A stretch of DNA of 23,617 bases from Pullilachnospira_A gallistercoris (GCA_018712125.1 DVHM01000057.1:1-23617), one strand, 5' to 3'; counted from the first letter of the stretch, positions 8,021 to 16,006 are shown. Notes: a model not told the origin generated them from the sequence alone. Made by a program: numbers and translations.

Positions 8021-8818
8021 TCACACATACCGCAGCGCGATGACCCCCGCAAGATAGCACAGAACCGCCACATAGGCGATGGCATCCCGCCGGGCATACG
8101 TCAGCGGCTTCATCTTCGTGCGGCCGTCGCCGCCATTGTAGCAGCGGGCCTCCATAGCCAGCGCCAGATCGTTCGCCCGACGAAAAGCCGAGACAAACAA
8201 CGGCACCAGAAGGGGCACCATGTTTTTCGCCTTCTTCAACAGGTTTCCGCTCTCAAAATCCGCTCCTCTGGCCATCTGGGCCTTCATGATCTTGTCCGTC
8301 TCCTCGATCAGCAGCGGGATAAACCGCAGGGCGATGGACATCATCATGGAAATCTCATGCACCGGCACATGGATTTTATTCAGCGGCCGCAGCGCCTTCT
8401 CCATGCCGTCCGTCAGCTGATTCGGCGTGGTGGTCAACGTCATAACCGAGGTGCCGACAATCAGAAAGACCATGCGAACAGTCATCAGCACCGCGTTGCG
8501 AAGGCCGGTATCCGTGATGGTCAACGGTCCCAGGGACACCAGCGCCTCCCCCGGCGACAAAAACAGGTTGAAGGCGCCGGCGATGACCAGCAGAATCACG
8601 ATGGCCCGAAGCCCCCGCAGCATATAGGAGAGGGGCACTTTGCTCATCTTGATGAAAACGCCCATGAACACCAGAATCAGCGCGAAGCCCAGAGGCCCCT
8701 TAAAGCAGAACAGGCTGATGATGAAAATCAGCGTCGCGAAGAGCTTGACTCTGGGGTCCAGCCGATGGATCACGGAATCCGCCGGATAATATTGTCCTAA
8801 GGTAATATCTTTTAACAT
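8021..8818 (-). CDS. ecfT: ECF transporter transmembrane coupling protein EcfT
   Basis: This 265-residue integral membrane scaffold couples the EcfA1/A2 ATPases to interchangeable substrate-binding S components for vitamin or metal uptake. The opening SVIHRLDPRVKLFATLIFIIS is typical. Two Ala-Arg motifs that contact the ATPases are present: MARGADFES near residue 185 and MEARCYNGG near residue 230. Five or six hydrophobic segments are visible. It overlaps the upstream ecfA2 stop by seven bases. No S-component gene is in the window, as is usual for group II (shared) ECF modules. Confidence 0.96.
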   Translation of the reverse strand: MLKDITLGQYYPADSVIHRLDPRVKLFATLIFIISLFCFKGPLGFALILVFMGVFIKMSKVPLSYMLRGLRAIVILLVIAGAFNLFLSPGEALVSLGPLTITDTGLRNAVLMTVRMVFLIVGTSVMTLTTTPNQLTDGMEKALRPLNKIHVPVHEISMMMSIALRFIPLLIEETDKIMKAQMARGADFESGNLLKKAKNMVPLLVPLFVSAFRRANDLALAMEARCYNGGDGRTKMKPLTYARRDAIAYVAVLCYLAGVIALRYV

Positions 8819-9654
8819 AACTTCAAAATCTCCGCCTTTGCTTCTTCTATGGTGGTAGCGTCGCAGTCCACCGGGAACCTTTCCTCCTTCAGCTCATGCA
8901 TCAGGTAGGTTACCTGGGGAGCAGCCAGGCCGATCTCCTCCAGCTTCTGATAGTGCCGGAACACCTGCCGGGGCACATCGTCGTAGAGCACCTGCCCGTC
9001 ATTCATCACAATGATGCGTTCCACATAGTTTGCCACATCCTCCATACTGTGAGAGACCAGAATGACCGTGCACCCGTAGTTCCTGTGCATATCCGCCACC
9101 AGGTCCAGGATCTCGTCCCTTCCTCTGGGATCCAGCCCTGCCGTGGGCTCGTCCAGGATCAGCACGGAGGGCTTCATGGCGATGACGCCGGCGATGGCCG
9201 CCCGCCGTTTCTGGCCGCCGGACAGTTCGAAGGGCGATTTGCCGTAGCAGCTCTCATCCAGCCCCACGCTCTTTAAGGCTTCCCTTGCCCGCTCCTGCTG
9301 CTTCTCCTTAGACAGGCCCTGGTTCTTCGGACCGAAGCATACGTCCTCCAGCACCGTGGCCTCGAAGAGCTGATGCTCCGGGTACTGGAACACCATCCCC
9401 ACCTGGGTGCGGAGACCGCGCAGATCATATTTTTCCTGATAAATGTTCTCGCCGTTAAAGTAAATCGCCCCCTCGGTGGCCTTCAACAGTCCGTTCAAAT
9501 GCTGTACCAGGGTGGATTTCCCGGAACCGGTATGTCCGATAATGCCGATAAACTCCCCGTCCCCGATGGACAGGTTCACATGGTTTAACGCCGTGATCTC
9601 ATAGGCAGTTCCCTGACTGTAGCGGTAGGTTACATTTTCCAAAACAAGTGACAT
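8812..9654 (-). CDS. ecfA2: ECF transporter ATP-binding protein EcfA2
   Basis: This 280-residue ABC ATPase powers the shared ECF importer as a heterodimer with EcfA1. It has Walker A GHTGSGKST (residues 40-48), the Q-loop glutamine at about 90, signature LSGGQKRR (144-151), Walker B VLILDEPTAGLD (164-175) and the switch histidine in VSHSME near 201. The C-terminal region after about 225 is the typical ECF ATPase extension. The TAGLD form after Walker B and gene order (second ATPase, before ecfT) support A2 rather than A1. The start at 9654 follows AAAGAGGAGAG. Confidence 0.96.
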   Translation of the reverse strand: MSLVLENVTYRYSQGTAYEITALNHVNLSIGDGEFIGIIGHTGSGKSTLVQHLNGLLKATEGAIYFNGENIYQEKYDLRGLRTQVGMVFQYPEHQLFEATVLEDVCFGPKNQGLSKEKQQERAREALKSVGLDESCYGKSPFELSGGQKRRAAIAGVIAMKPSVLILDEPTAGLDPRGRDEILDLVADMHRNYGCTVILVSHSMEDVANYVERIIVMNDGQVLYDDVPRQVFRHYQKLEEIGLAAPQVTYLMHELKEERFPVDCDATTIEEAKAEILKLC

Positions 9655-9664
9655 GGCTCTCCTC

Positions 9665-9712
9665 TTTTCATCTCTGCCTGTTTTTCGTTCTGTCTGTTCT
9701 TTATCCTGTCGG
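9665..9712. repeat. degenerate 16-bp tandem repeat in the ecfA1-ecfA2 gap
   Basis: Three adjacent 16-base units (9665-9680, 9681-9696, 9697-9712) share the pattern TTTT...CTGYCTG; neighbouring copies agree at 11 of 16 positions by hand alignment. They fill most of the 62-base gap between the two ATPase genes. Because the stretch is pyrimidine-rich, some similarity could be compositional. Confidence 0.4.
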
Positions 9713-9716
9713 CTCT

Positions 9717-10601
9717 CTATTCCGCCTGTGCTCCGACGTGTTTCTTTCCGACTGCCTCCTTGATGGCCGCAATCAGTTCTTTCCGGGTCAGAATTCCGTC
9801 GGGCAGATCCATGCCGGCCTCCTTCAGCTCGTGAGCCAGCAGGGTAATCTGAGGCACATCCAGACGGTGGGATTTCAGCTCCTGTACATGGGAAAAGATC
9901 TCCCTGGGCTCTCCCTCCATCACAACTTTTCCCTGATCCATCACAAAGACATAGTCGGCATCCACCACTTCCTCCATGTAATGGGTAATCAGGATGACCG
10001 TCACACCCTTGGAGCGGTTCAGCTCATGCACTGCCTCCAGCACTTCCTTCCGCCCGTCAGGGTCCAGCATGGCGGTGGGCTCGTCCAGCACAATGCACTT
10101 GGGCTCCATGGCCATGACGCCGGCGATGGCCACCCGCTGTTTCTGGCCGCCGGACAGCTTGTTGGGGGAATGTTCCCGGTACTCCCACATGCCGACCGCC
10201 TTCAGGCTCTTCTCCACCCGCTCCCAGATCTCGTCGGTGGGCACGCCGATATTCTCCGGCCCGAATCCCACATCCTCCTGCACGACGCTGGCGATAATCT
10301 GATTGTCCGGGTTCTGGAACACCATGCCCGCGCTCTGGCGGATGGCAAAGATATTTTCCTCATCCGTCACGTCCATACCGTTGACCCAGAGGCTTCCCCC
10401 GGTGGGCTCCAGCAGGGCGTTGACGTGCTTGGCAAAGGTGGACTTTCCGGAACCGTTATGGCCCAGCACAGCGATGAATTTTCCGGGCTTTACCGTGAGA
10501 TTCAGATGGTCCAGGGCCATCAGCGTCTCCTCGATATTCCCCTCCTCGTCCCGCCGCACATATTCATGCATCAAATCTTTCGCGTCTACAATATTGGTCA
10601 T
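9717..10601 (-). CDS. ecfA1: ECF transporter ATP-binding protein EcfA1
   Basis: This 294-residue ABC ATPase is the partner of EcfA2 in the shared ECF importer. It has Walker A GHNGSGKST (residues 47-55), Q-loop FQNPDNQ (95-101), signature LSGGQKQR (149-156), Walker B CIVLDEPTAMLD (169-180) and switch histidine in ITHYMEE. The TAMLD variant is characteristic of EcfA1. The start at 10601 fits the usual family N-terminus. An in-frame ATG at 10646 has a better-spaced AGGAG and would add 15 residues (MDVRRETTGEYEREA), so the start is uncertain. It is first in the ecfA1-ecfA2-ecfT series. Confidence 0.95.
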   Translation of the reverse strand: MTNIVDAKDLMHEYVRRDEEGNIEETLMALDHLNLTVKPGKFIAVLGHNGSGKSTFAKHVNALLEPTGGSLWVNGMDVTDEENIFAIRQSAGMVFQNPDNQIIASVVQEDVGFGPENIGVPTDEIWERVEKSLKAVGMWEYREHSPNKLSGGQKQRVAIAGVMAMEPKCIVLDEPTAMLDPDGRKEVLEAVHELNRSKGVTVILITHYMEEVVDADYVFVMDQGKVVMEGEPREIFSHVQELKSHRLDVPQITLLAHELKEAGMDLPDGILTRKELIAAIKEAVGKKHVGAQAE

Positions 10602-10671
10602 AGCTTCTCTCTCATATTCTCCTGTTGTTTCCCGTCTCACGTCCATATCCCGCTCCTGTATTTTGTTCCGG

Positions 10672-10754
10672 CTGCCCGGGGCCGTTCATTGGCCCGCAGA
10701 CACTGCATTCTCTTGCAGATGAGTGCGCCCGCGGCCAGAACGGCTGCCGGGCAG
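10672..10754. other. long-range inverted repeat in the trmL-ecfA1 gap
   Basis: CTGCCCGG (10672-10679) and CCGGGCAG (10747-10754) are exact eight-base complements in the GC-rich gap between trmL and ecfA1. An RNA stem closing a loop of about 67 bases is possible. No T-run follows, so it is not an ordinary terminator. Confidence 0.25.
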
Positions 10755-10763
10755 TCGGGACAT

Positions 10764-11261
10764 CTACCACTGCAGCCGGTGCAGCTCCCCGGTCCGTCTC
10801 AAATCGGCAAAGTCCTGCTGCCGCAGGGCCTCATAGAGCACAATCGCCACAGAATTTGCCAGGTTCAGGGAGCGGGTCTCCCCCAGCATCGGAATGCGGA
10901 TACACTCGTCGGGGTGCCGCACGAGAATCTCCTCCGGAATCCCGGCGCTCTCCTTGCCAAACATGATATAGCAGTCCGGCTCATAGGACACTTCCGTGTA
11001 CACGTGCTTCGCCTTGGTGGTTGCCATATAGATTTTTGCTCCCGGGTTTCGCTCAAGAAAATCCGTCCAGTCATCGTACCGGGTCACATCCAGATGTTCC
11101 CAGTAGTCCATGCCGGCCCGCCGCACGGTCTTTTCATTGAGCCGGAATCCCAGCGGCTCGATCAGATGCAGCCGCGTCCCGGTAGCCACACAGGTCCGGC
11201 CGATATTGCCGGTGTTGGATGGAATTTCCGGCTCATAGAGCACAATGTTCAACCCTGACAT
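10764..11261 (-). CDS. trmL: tRNA (cytidine/uridine(34)-2'-O)-methyltransferase TrmL
   Basis: This 165-residue SPOUT-family enzyme 2'-O-methylates the wobble nucleotide of certain leucine tRNAs using S-adenosylmethionine. The hallmarks are the N-terminal NIVLYEPEIPSNTGNIGRTC, the mid-protein FGKESAGIPEEIL and the C-terminal knot IPMLGETRSLNLANSVAIVLYEA that binds the cofactor. Length matches the compact single-domain family. The start at 11261 follows GGAGAAGAA and lies inside the end of the aminotransferase gene (13-base overlap), so the two are co-transcribed. Confidence 0.95.
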   Translation of the reverse strand: MSGLNIVLYEPEIPSNTGNIGRTCVATGTRLHLIEPLGFRLNEKTVRRAGMDYWEHLDVTRYDDWTDFLERNPGAKIYMATTKAKHVYTEVSYEPDCYIMFGKESAGIPEEILVRHPDECIRIPMLGETRSLNLANSVAIVLYEALRQQDFADLRRTGELHRLQW

Positions 11262-12430
11262 TTCTTCTCCGCCCTCAGTTCATTCACAAATTCTTCCAGC
11301 CGGTCCAGCGCCACCTTCAGATCCTCCAGAGAGTAGGCGTAGGAGATCCGCAGAAATCCCTCGCCGCAGTCCCCGAAAGCTGTCCCCGGAACCACCGCCA
11401 CCTTCTTGCGCTGCAGGAACTCCGTGGCAAACTCCTCGGACGTCATATCAAACTCCTTAATGGAAGGGAACATGTAGAAAGCGCCAAAGGGCTCGAAGCA
11501 CTTCAGCCCCATCTCCTCAAAGCGATGCATCAGATACCGCCGCCGGGCATTGTACTGCTCCCGCATCTGGGCCACGTCCTCGTCACAGTGTTTCATCGCC
11601 TCCACCGCGGCATACTGGCTGGTGGTGGGGGCGCACATGATGGCGTACTGATGGATTTTCAGCATCTGCTCGATGATGGGCGCGGGCGCGCAGGCGTATC
11701 CCAGACGCCATCCGGTCATGGCATGGGATTTGGAAAATCCGTTGATCAGAACGGTACGCTCCTTCATTCCCGGCAGGGAGGCGATGGATACATGGTTGTC
11801 CGTGTATGTAAGCTCCGCGTAAATCTCATCGCTCAGCACAAAGAGATCATGCGCCTTGATGACCTCGGCGATAGCCTCCAGATCCTTCTGTTCCATGATC
11901 GCCCCGGTGGGGTTATTGGGGAAGGGCAGCACCAGAATCTTGGTCCGGTCCGTGATCGCCGCCTCCAGCTCCTCCGCCGTCAGACGGAATTCATTTTCTT
12001 CCTTCAGGTTGATGACTACCGGCACACCTCCTGCCAGAATCGTACAGGGCACATAGGAGACATAACTGGGCTGGGGCACCAGCACCTCGTCCCCCGGATC
12101 CAGCATCGCCCGCAGGGCAAGATCGATGGCCTCGCTGCCGCCCACGGTAATCAGCATCTCTTTGACGGGATCGTACTCCAGGTCAAATCTGCGCTTCAGG
12201 TACTTGGCGATCTCCACCTTCAGCTCTTTCAGGCCCGCGTTGGATGTGTAGAAGGTCCGCCCCTTTTCCAGGGAATAGATGGCCTCGTCCCGCACTCTCC
12301 AGGGCGTGTCAAAATCCGGCTCGCCGACGCCCAGAGAAATCGCGTCGTCCATCTCGTTTACAATGTCAAAAAATTTCCGGATACCGGAAAAGGGAATCTC
12401 TGTGATGGTTTTGGACAATGGATTTCTCAT
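11249..12430 (-). CDS. PLP-dependent aminotransferase, class I/II
   Basis: This 393-residue cytoplasmic fold-type I aminotransferase exchanges amino groups between an amino acid and a 2-oxo acid. Lys234 in NGFSKSHAMTGWRLGY is the expected pyridoxal-phosphate lysine. FPNNPTG (170-176), SDEIYAEL (200-207) and a late GFLRISYA give the cofactor and carboxylate-binding residues. The LGVGEPDFDTP opening and overall pattern fit the aromatic/aspartate (Igamma) subgroup, but the substrate is not determined. It overlaps the upstream Lrp-type gene by four bases (ATGA) and trmL downstream by 13. Confidence 0.94.
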   Translation of the reverse strand: MRNPLSKTITEIPFSGIRKFFDIVNEMDDAISLGVGEPDFDTPWRVRDEAIYSLEKGRTFYTSNAGLKELKVEIAKYLKRRFDLEYDPVKEMLITVGGSEAIDLALRAMLDPGDEVLVPQPSYVSYVPCTILAGGVPVVINLKEENEFRLTAEELEAAITDRTKILVLPFPNNPTGAIMEQKDLEAIAEVIKAHDLFVLSDEIYAELTYTDNHVSIASLPGMKERTVLINGFSKSHAMTGWRLGYACAPAPIIEQMLKIHQYAIMCAPTTSQYAAVEAMKHCDEDVAQMREQYNARRRYLMHRFEEMGLKCFEPFGAFYMFPSIKEFDMTSEEFATEFLQRKKVAVVPGTAFGDCGEGFLRISYAYSLEDLKVALDRLEEFVNELRAEKKCQG

Positions 12431-12909
12431 AAGGTCACCAGCTCTCTCTCATCTTTGTGCTGCTCCGCCATCACAGCCCCGTGATCCTTGTATTTTTTCA
12501 GGATAAAATTGGTCTTCGTGCTGAGCACCGCGTCCATGGAGGAGAGCTTGTCGGAGACAAATTCCGACACTTCCCGCAGAGTCTTTCCCTCGATGGTTAC
12601 CATAAAGTCAAAACCGCCGGAAATCAGATAGACGGAATTTACCTCCGGATAATTGTAGATGCGCTCGGCCACCTGGTCAAACTCCATCCCCCGCTGCAGA
12701 GTTACCCGAACCTCGATCATGGCAGTTACCTTCTCGATGCCGGCCTTCTCCCAGTTGATCAGCGTGTGGTATCCGCAGATAACCCCCTCCGCCTCCATCT
12801 GTTCCAGCTCGTTCATCACATCCGCCTCCGGCGCATCCAGCATAACCGCCAGATCATGCAGTTCAATTCTGCTGTTGCGCTCGATATAATTCAAAATCTT
12901 CTCTCTCAT
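12427..12909 (-). CDS. Lrp/AsnC-family transcriptional regulator
   Basis: This 160-residue leucine-responsive-type regulator has an N-terminal winged helix-turn-helix at about residues 1-52 (LNYIERNSRIELHDLAVMLDAPEADVMNELEQME). A RAM ligand-binding/oligomerisation domain follows at about 62-140 (MIEVRVTLQRG, VNSVYLISGGFDFMVTIEG). The start at 12909 follows GGGAGGACAGACA. The four-base overlap with the aminotransferase gene suggests it senses an amino acid linked to that enzyme and controls the operon. Confidence 0.93.
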   Translation of the reverse strand: MREKILNYIERNSRIELHDLAVMLDAPEADVMNELEQMEAEGVICGYHTLINWEKAGIEKVTAMIEVRVTLQRGMEFDQVAERIYNYPEVNSVYLISGGFDFMVTIEGKTLREVSEFVSDKLSSMDAVLSTKTNFILKKYKDHGAVMAEQHKDERELVTL

Positions 12910-12934
12910 TGTCTGTCCTCCCGCTTTTTACAAA

Positions 12935-13918
12935 TCACATTACCTGATAGAGCTGATCGGTTTTGGGCGGTTCCAGAAAACGTTTTTCCTCGCCGCTTCG
13001 GATGGTCCGGTCATTTCCCTCCGTCGCCTTTCCGATGACGGTGGCCGGGATGCCCGCCCGCTCCAGAGCCATAACCAGCCCGTTTCCGTCGGGCGCCGCC
13101 ATCAGCATGCACCCGCTGGAAATCAGCTCATAGGGATTGATGTCAAAATATTCACAGATCTCCACCGTCTCCTGACGGATCGGGATCTTTTTCAGATCGA
13201 TGTCAAGTCCGACGCCAGATGCCTCCGCCATCTCCCAGAGAGCTCCGAAAATGCCGCCCTCGGTCACGTCGTGCATCGCCGCGACGCCGGACTTCACGGC
13301 GACGGCGGCCTCCGGCAATACGGAGAGATACTGATCCAGCCCCGCAGCCGTCTCCACCAGCTGTCTCGGAAAATGGCTGCAGAGTTCCTCCTTCTTCTCC
13401 TTGGCAATAATGGAAGTCCCCTCGATACCGATCCACTTGGTAACCAGAATATCCATGCCCGGCCGCGCGCCGCCCGTGGTAATCAGATGTCCGGCCTTTG
13501 CCTTTCCCACGCCGGTCACGCTGACCAGCGGCTGACTGACCACCCGGGTAACCTCCGTGTGGCCGCCCAGGATCTGAAGATTGGATGCCTCGCAGGCCTC
13601 CTCCGCCTGCTGCATGATCTGCCGGAGCACCGGCTCCTCGGTATTTTCCGGGAGAAGCACCGTCAGCATGACGCCCACCGGCTCCGCGCCGGCGCTGGCC
13701 AGATCGTTTACCGTAATCTGTATGGCAAGTCTGCCCATATCTTTCGCCGTCCCGGTAATGGGGTCCGTGGAAATCACAAAAATCTCGTCCTCTCCCAGCT
13801 GCAGGGCGCTGCAGTCCTCGCCGATGCCGGCTCCCACCAGCACTTCCGGGCGGGTGCTCTTGAGCTGACGCATGACCGATCTCTTCAAAACGCTCTCCGG
13901 CACTTTTCCTACTTTCAT
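12935..13918 (-). CDS. AIR synthase-related (HypE/PurM-like) protein
   Basis: This 327-residue protein belongs to the PurM/HypE/ThiL ATP-binding superfamily. The N-terminal half has VGAGIGEDCSALQL near residue 30, ISTDPITGTAKDMGRLAIQITVND-like nucleotide/metal residues and QILGGHTEVT. The C-terminal half has GVAAMHDVTEGGIFGALWEMAEASGV and the ELISSGCMLMA segment. It ends without the C-terminal cysteine motif that HypE uses in nickel-iron hydrogenase cyanide-ligand synthesis, and no hydrogenase genes are nearby. The start at 13918 follows GGAGG at five bases; a GTG at 13939 has no ribosome site. It is first in the chain ahead of the Lrp-type regulator. Reaction unknown. Confidence 0.88.
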   Translation of the reverse strand: MKVGKVPESVLKRSVMRQLKSTRPEVLVGAGIGEDCSALQLGEDEIFVISTDPITGTAKDMGRLAIQITVNDLASAGAEPVGVMLTVLLPENTEEPVLRQIMQQAEEACEASNLQILGGHTEVTRVVSQPLVSVTGVGKAKAGHLITTGGARPGMDILVTKWIGIEGTSIIAKEKKEELCSHFPRQLVETAAGLDQYLSVLPEAAVAVKSGVAAMHDVTEGGIFGALWEMAEASGVGLDIDLKKIPIRQETVEICEYFDINPYELISSGCMLMAAPDGNGLVMALERAGIPATVIGKATEGNDRTIRSGEEKRFLEPPKTDQLYQVM

Positions 13919-13952
13919 CCTATCCTCCGTATCTGTCACACAATGCCATTTG

Positions 13953-13984
13953 GGGCTGCCCCCGATTTCCCCCGGAGACAGCCC
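13953..13984 (-). other. GC-rich hairpin between the VanW and AIR-synthase genes
   Basis: GGGCTG (13953-13958) pairs with CAGCCC (13979-13984), with G/C-rich sequence inside. It could end the VanW transcript or act in the AIR-synthase leader. It lacks a T-run on the minus strand, so intrinsic termination is doubtful. Confidence 0.3.
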
Positions 13985-14050
13985 TCTGCCATCATCTTTC
14001 CCCCTGATGTTTTCTTATTTCGATTGCGGCCCGCCTGCCGCCCGGATCCG

Positions 14051-15718
14051 TCACTGAGCCGTCGTCTGTCCTCCGCTCTGATCCGTTCCCGCAGCCGGAT
14101 TTCCGGCTGTCTGGCCGCTGGTATCCGCGGCCGGCGCCGTAGTCTGAGGCGCCTGCTGCGTGGTCTGGGGCGCCGTGCCCCCGTTTGCCCACTGGCTGAC
14201 CGTCGCGCGGATCGTATCTTCATTCTGGGTGGCGATGGCGTTATTGATCGCCGCTGCCGCCTCCGGGCTGGCATTGGCCAGACCCACCGAATAGATCTCA
14301 TTGGAAGCCTTGTAGGTGCTGTTGTTGTATACCTTGCGGCTCTCCTCCACGCCGTCCACCGTCACGATCTTCCAAAGCCGGGCGGTATATCCGGTGTGGG
14401 AGGACTGCGTCTTTTTGATGGTGCCCACCGGCAGATCCTGGGAAGCCACAAATTCTCTCACCGGATCCGTCTGGCTGGTCACTTCGCTCTCGAAGGTTAC
14501 CTTTCGGTTATCGGGGCGGGTCTCCTTCCCGTAAATCCGAAATCCCAGCGTGCCGCCGTTGGTGTAACCCTCAATATAAATCGGCGTCTCCTGGTTGTTC
14601 TTGAACTGGAGATCCTTGAAGGTTCCCGCGATCGCCGCGTCCATGGAGGGTTCCACGTAGGTCACGATCATGGAGTGGGCCGACCGGGTCACAATCTCCA
14701 GCTCCGCCCGCATGACTGCATTGTACAGCGTCGTGGAAACCTGACAGATACCTCCGCCGTAGCTGTCCACCGTTGTGCCGTTCTCGTAGGAGGGAGCCAG
14801 GGCATAGCCATTCTCCGCGTCGAAGGGCGAAACCGCCTCGTAGACCGACAGGGTATCGCCGGGATACAGCACAATGCCGTTGAGTTTCTCCGCCCCGGTC
14901 CGCACATTCTTCTTCCGGGCGGAGGAGGAGGAACTGAAATCCGTCTCAAAGCTTCCCAGCACATCCTGCACCTGCGCCAGCTCTTCCCGGGTTCCCTTCG
15001 GTTCCGTTACCTCCGTGATCAGATCGATGGTCGCGTTCTCCCCGCTCCACTGCGCGGAGATGTAATCGGCAATCAGCACGGCGGACTGATCCGTCAGCAC
15101 CGTCACGCCGGAACTGCCCTCCACATAGGTAAAACTGCCGTTTTCCCGCTTCAGGCCGTTGTTGACCGCCTTGATATTCAGCTCGTCACTGTTCTCGTCC
15201 AGATAGGTCTTCGCAGTGTTGATATCTGCGGTCAACGAGATGGCAAAATCCTTCTTGACCCCGTTTTCCATATCTTTATTGGCCTTGTATCTGGATACCA
15301 GATTGCCCTCTTTGCCGTAGTTCAGCGCGCGGGTTACCACGTCGGCGTTCTTGGCTGTCAGGCCGATATCCTCCCCGTCCGCCGTGACGCTCTTCTCCCC
15401 CGCCTGCAGGGTAAATTCCACATCGCCGTACCCGGACAGATAATCCGCCACCACCTGATTGGCTTCATCCGCCGTCATTCCGGATACATTCTGTCCGCTG
15501 ATAAATATGTTCTCGGGAATCGTGCCGGTCTCCGCGGTGTCCGCTTCATCTCCCGCACTCTCAGCCGCATCCGCCCCGGTGTCTTCCTGAGACGTCTCAT
15601 CTGCCGTGCCGGAACTCTCCTGGGCTTTTCCCGTGACAGGGCTCAGCAGAAGAAATCCGGCCGTCCATAATGCCAGAAACAGCGGCAATCCTCTCAGCCG
15701 CCTGATTTCCAAACTCAT
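14051..15718 (-). CDS. VanW family cell-envelope protein with G5-like domain
   Basis: This is a roughly 555-residue exported or membrane-anchored protein. A hydrophobic segment at about residues 10-28 serves as signal or anchor, followed by an acidic Ser/Thr/Glu/Asp-rich linker to about 65. A putative peptidoglycan-binding (PG_binding_4-like) region with TADEANQVVADYLSGY follows. The VanW core has the signature DSYGGGICQVSTTLYNAVMRAEL near residue 315, then a G5-like stretch (TFESEVTSQTDPVREFV to about 475). The last 40 residues are Gln/Thr/Ala/Gly-rich and look disordered. The ATG at 15718 is best placed for AGAGG; an ATG two codons upstream is possible. VanW occurs in vancomycin-resistance clusters, but family members are common and their biochemical role is unsettled; no resistance genes are here. 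Confidence 0.92.
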   Translation of the reverse strand: MSLEIRRLRGLPLFLALWTAGFLLLSPVTGKAQESSGTADETSQEDTGADAAESAGDEADTAETGTIPENIFISGQNVSGMTADEANQVVADYLSGYGDVEFTLQAGEKSVTADGEDIGLTAKNADVVTRALNYGKEGNLVSRYKANKDMENGVKKDFAISLTADINTAKTYLDENSDELNIKAVNNGLKRENGSFTYVEGSSGVTVLTDQSAVLIADYISAQWSGENATIDLITEVTEPKGTREELAQVQDVLGSFETDFSSSSSARKKNVRTGAEKLNGIVLYPGDTLSVYEAVSPFDAENGYALAPSYENGTTVDSYGGGICQVSTTLYNAVMRAELEIVTRSAHSMIVTYVEPSMDAAIAGTFKDLQFKNNQETPIYIEGYTNGGTLGFRIYGKETRPDNRKVTFESEVTSQTDPVREFVASQDLPVGTIKKTQSSHTGYTARLWKIVTVDGVEESRKVYNNSTYKASNEIYSVGLANASPEAAAAINNAIATQNEDTIRATVSQWANGGTAPQTTQQAPQTTAPAADTSGQTAGNPAAGTDQSGGQTTAQ

Positions 15719-15769
15719 CGTCATCTTCCTCTCAAACGCTCTCTGTCTTCTCGCTGCTTTATCTAAAAT

Positions 15770-15797
15770 ATTTTATCATAAACATGGGCATTTTCAA
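15770..15797 (-). promoter_or_regulatory. sigma-A promoter of the VanW gene
   Basis: On the minus strand TTGAAA (15792-15797), 16 bases, then TAAAAT (15770-15775), about 50 bases before the VanW start. Both boxes match the consensus at five of six positions. Confidence 0.6.
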
Positions 15798-15865
15798 GGT
15801 GCATATCCACGAATATCCCCGGCGTTCTTTCCGGGAATTTGTGCGATTAGATCAAGACCTGCCCG

Positions 15866-15973
15866 TCAGATAAAGGACGCGATCAGCGTGGTTGCCAGCA
15901 TGCAGCCCACCAGCACAACGACAATAACCGCCGCCGCGATTCTCTTTTTCCTGGATTGTTTGTAATATGACAT
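15866..15973 (-). CDS. 35-residue single-pass membrane protein
   Basis: This short frame begins MSYYKQSRKKRIAAAVIVVV and ends LIASFI. The N-terminus is strongly basic (SRKKR) and the rest is one continuous hydrophobic helix with a single cysteine, so it should insert with the N-terminus inside. A ribosome site GAGGT lies eight to nine bases before the ATG. The gene follows the radical SAM gene by 33 bases on the same strand. Its composition and a -ML-TTL-A- pattern recall Prli42, the tiny Firmicute stressosome-anchoring protein, but this comparison is from memory and not tested by alignment. Function otherwise unknown. Confidence 0.75.
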   Translation of the reverse strand: MSYYKQSRKKRIAAAVIVVVLVGCMLATTLIASFI

Positions 15974-16006
15974 GTTCTTATACCTCGTTTCTCAAAATTG
16001 CGTTTT

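Noticed and set aside
6929..8800. Long plus-strand frame opposite the symporter and ecfT genes
   Set aside because: It is antisense to two clear membrane-protein genes, and its translation is His/Gln/Arg-rich low-complexity sequence.
13271..15670. Very long plus-strand open frame opposite the VanW and AIR-synthase genes
   Set aside because: It is the complement of two well-supported genes in a GC-rich region. Its product is rich in His, Arg and Gly with no recognisable domain, typical of a shadow frame.
14051..15718. Vancomycin-resistance locus suggested by VanW
   Set aside because: No vanHAX, vanR or vanS genes are nearby. VanW/G5 proteins are common housekeeping envelope proteins in Clostridia.
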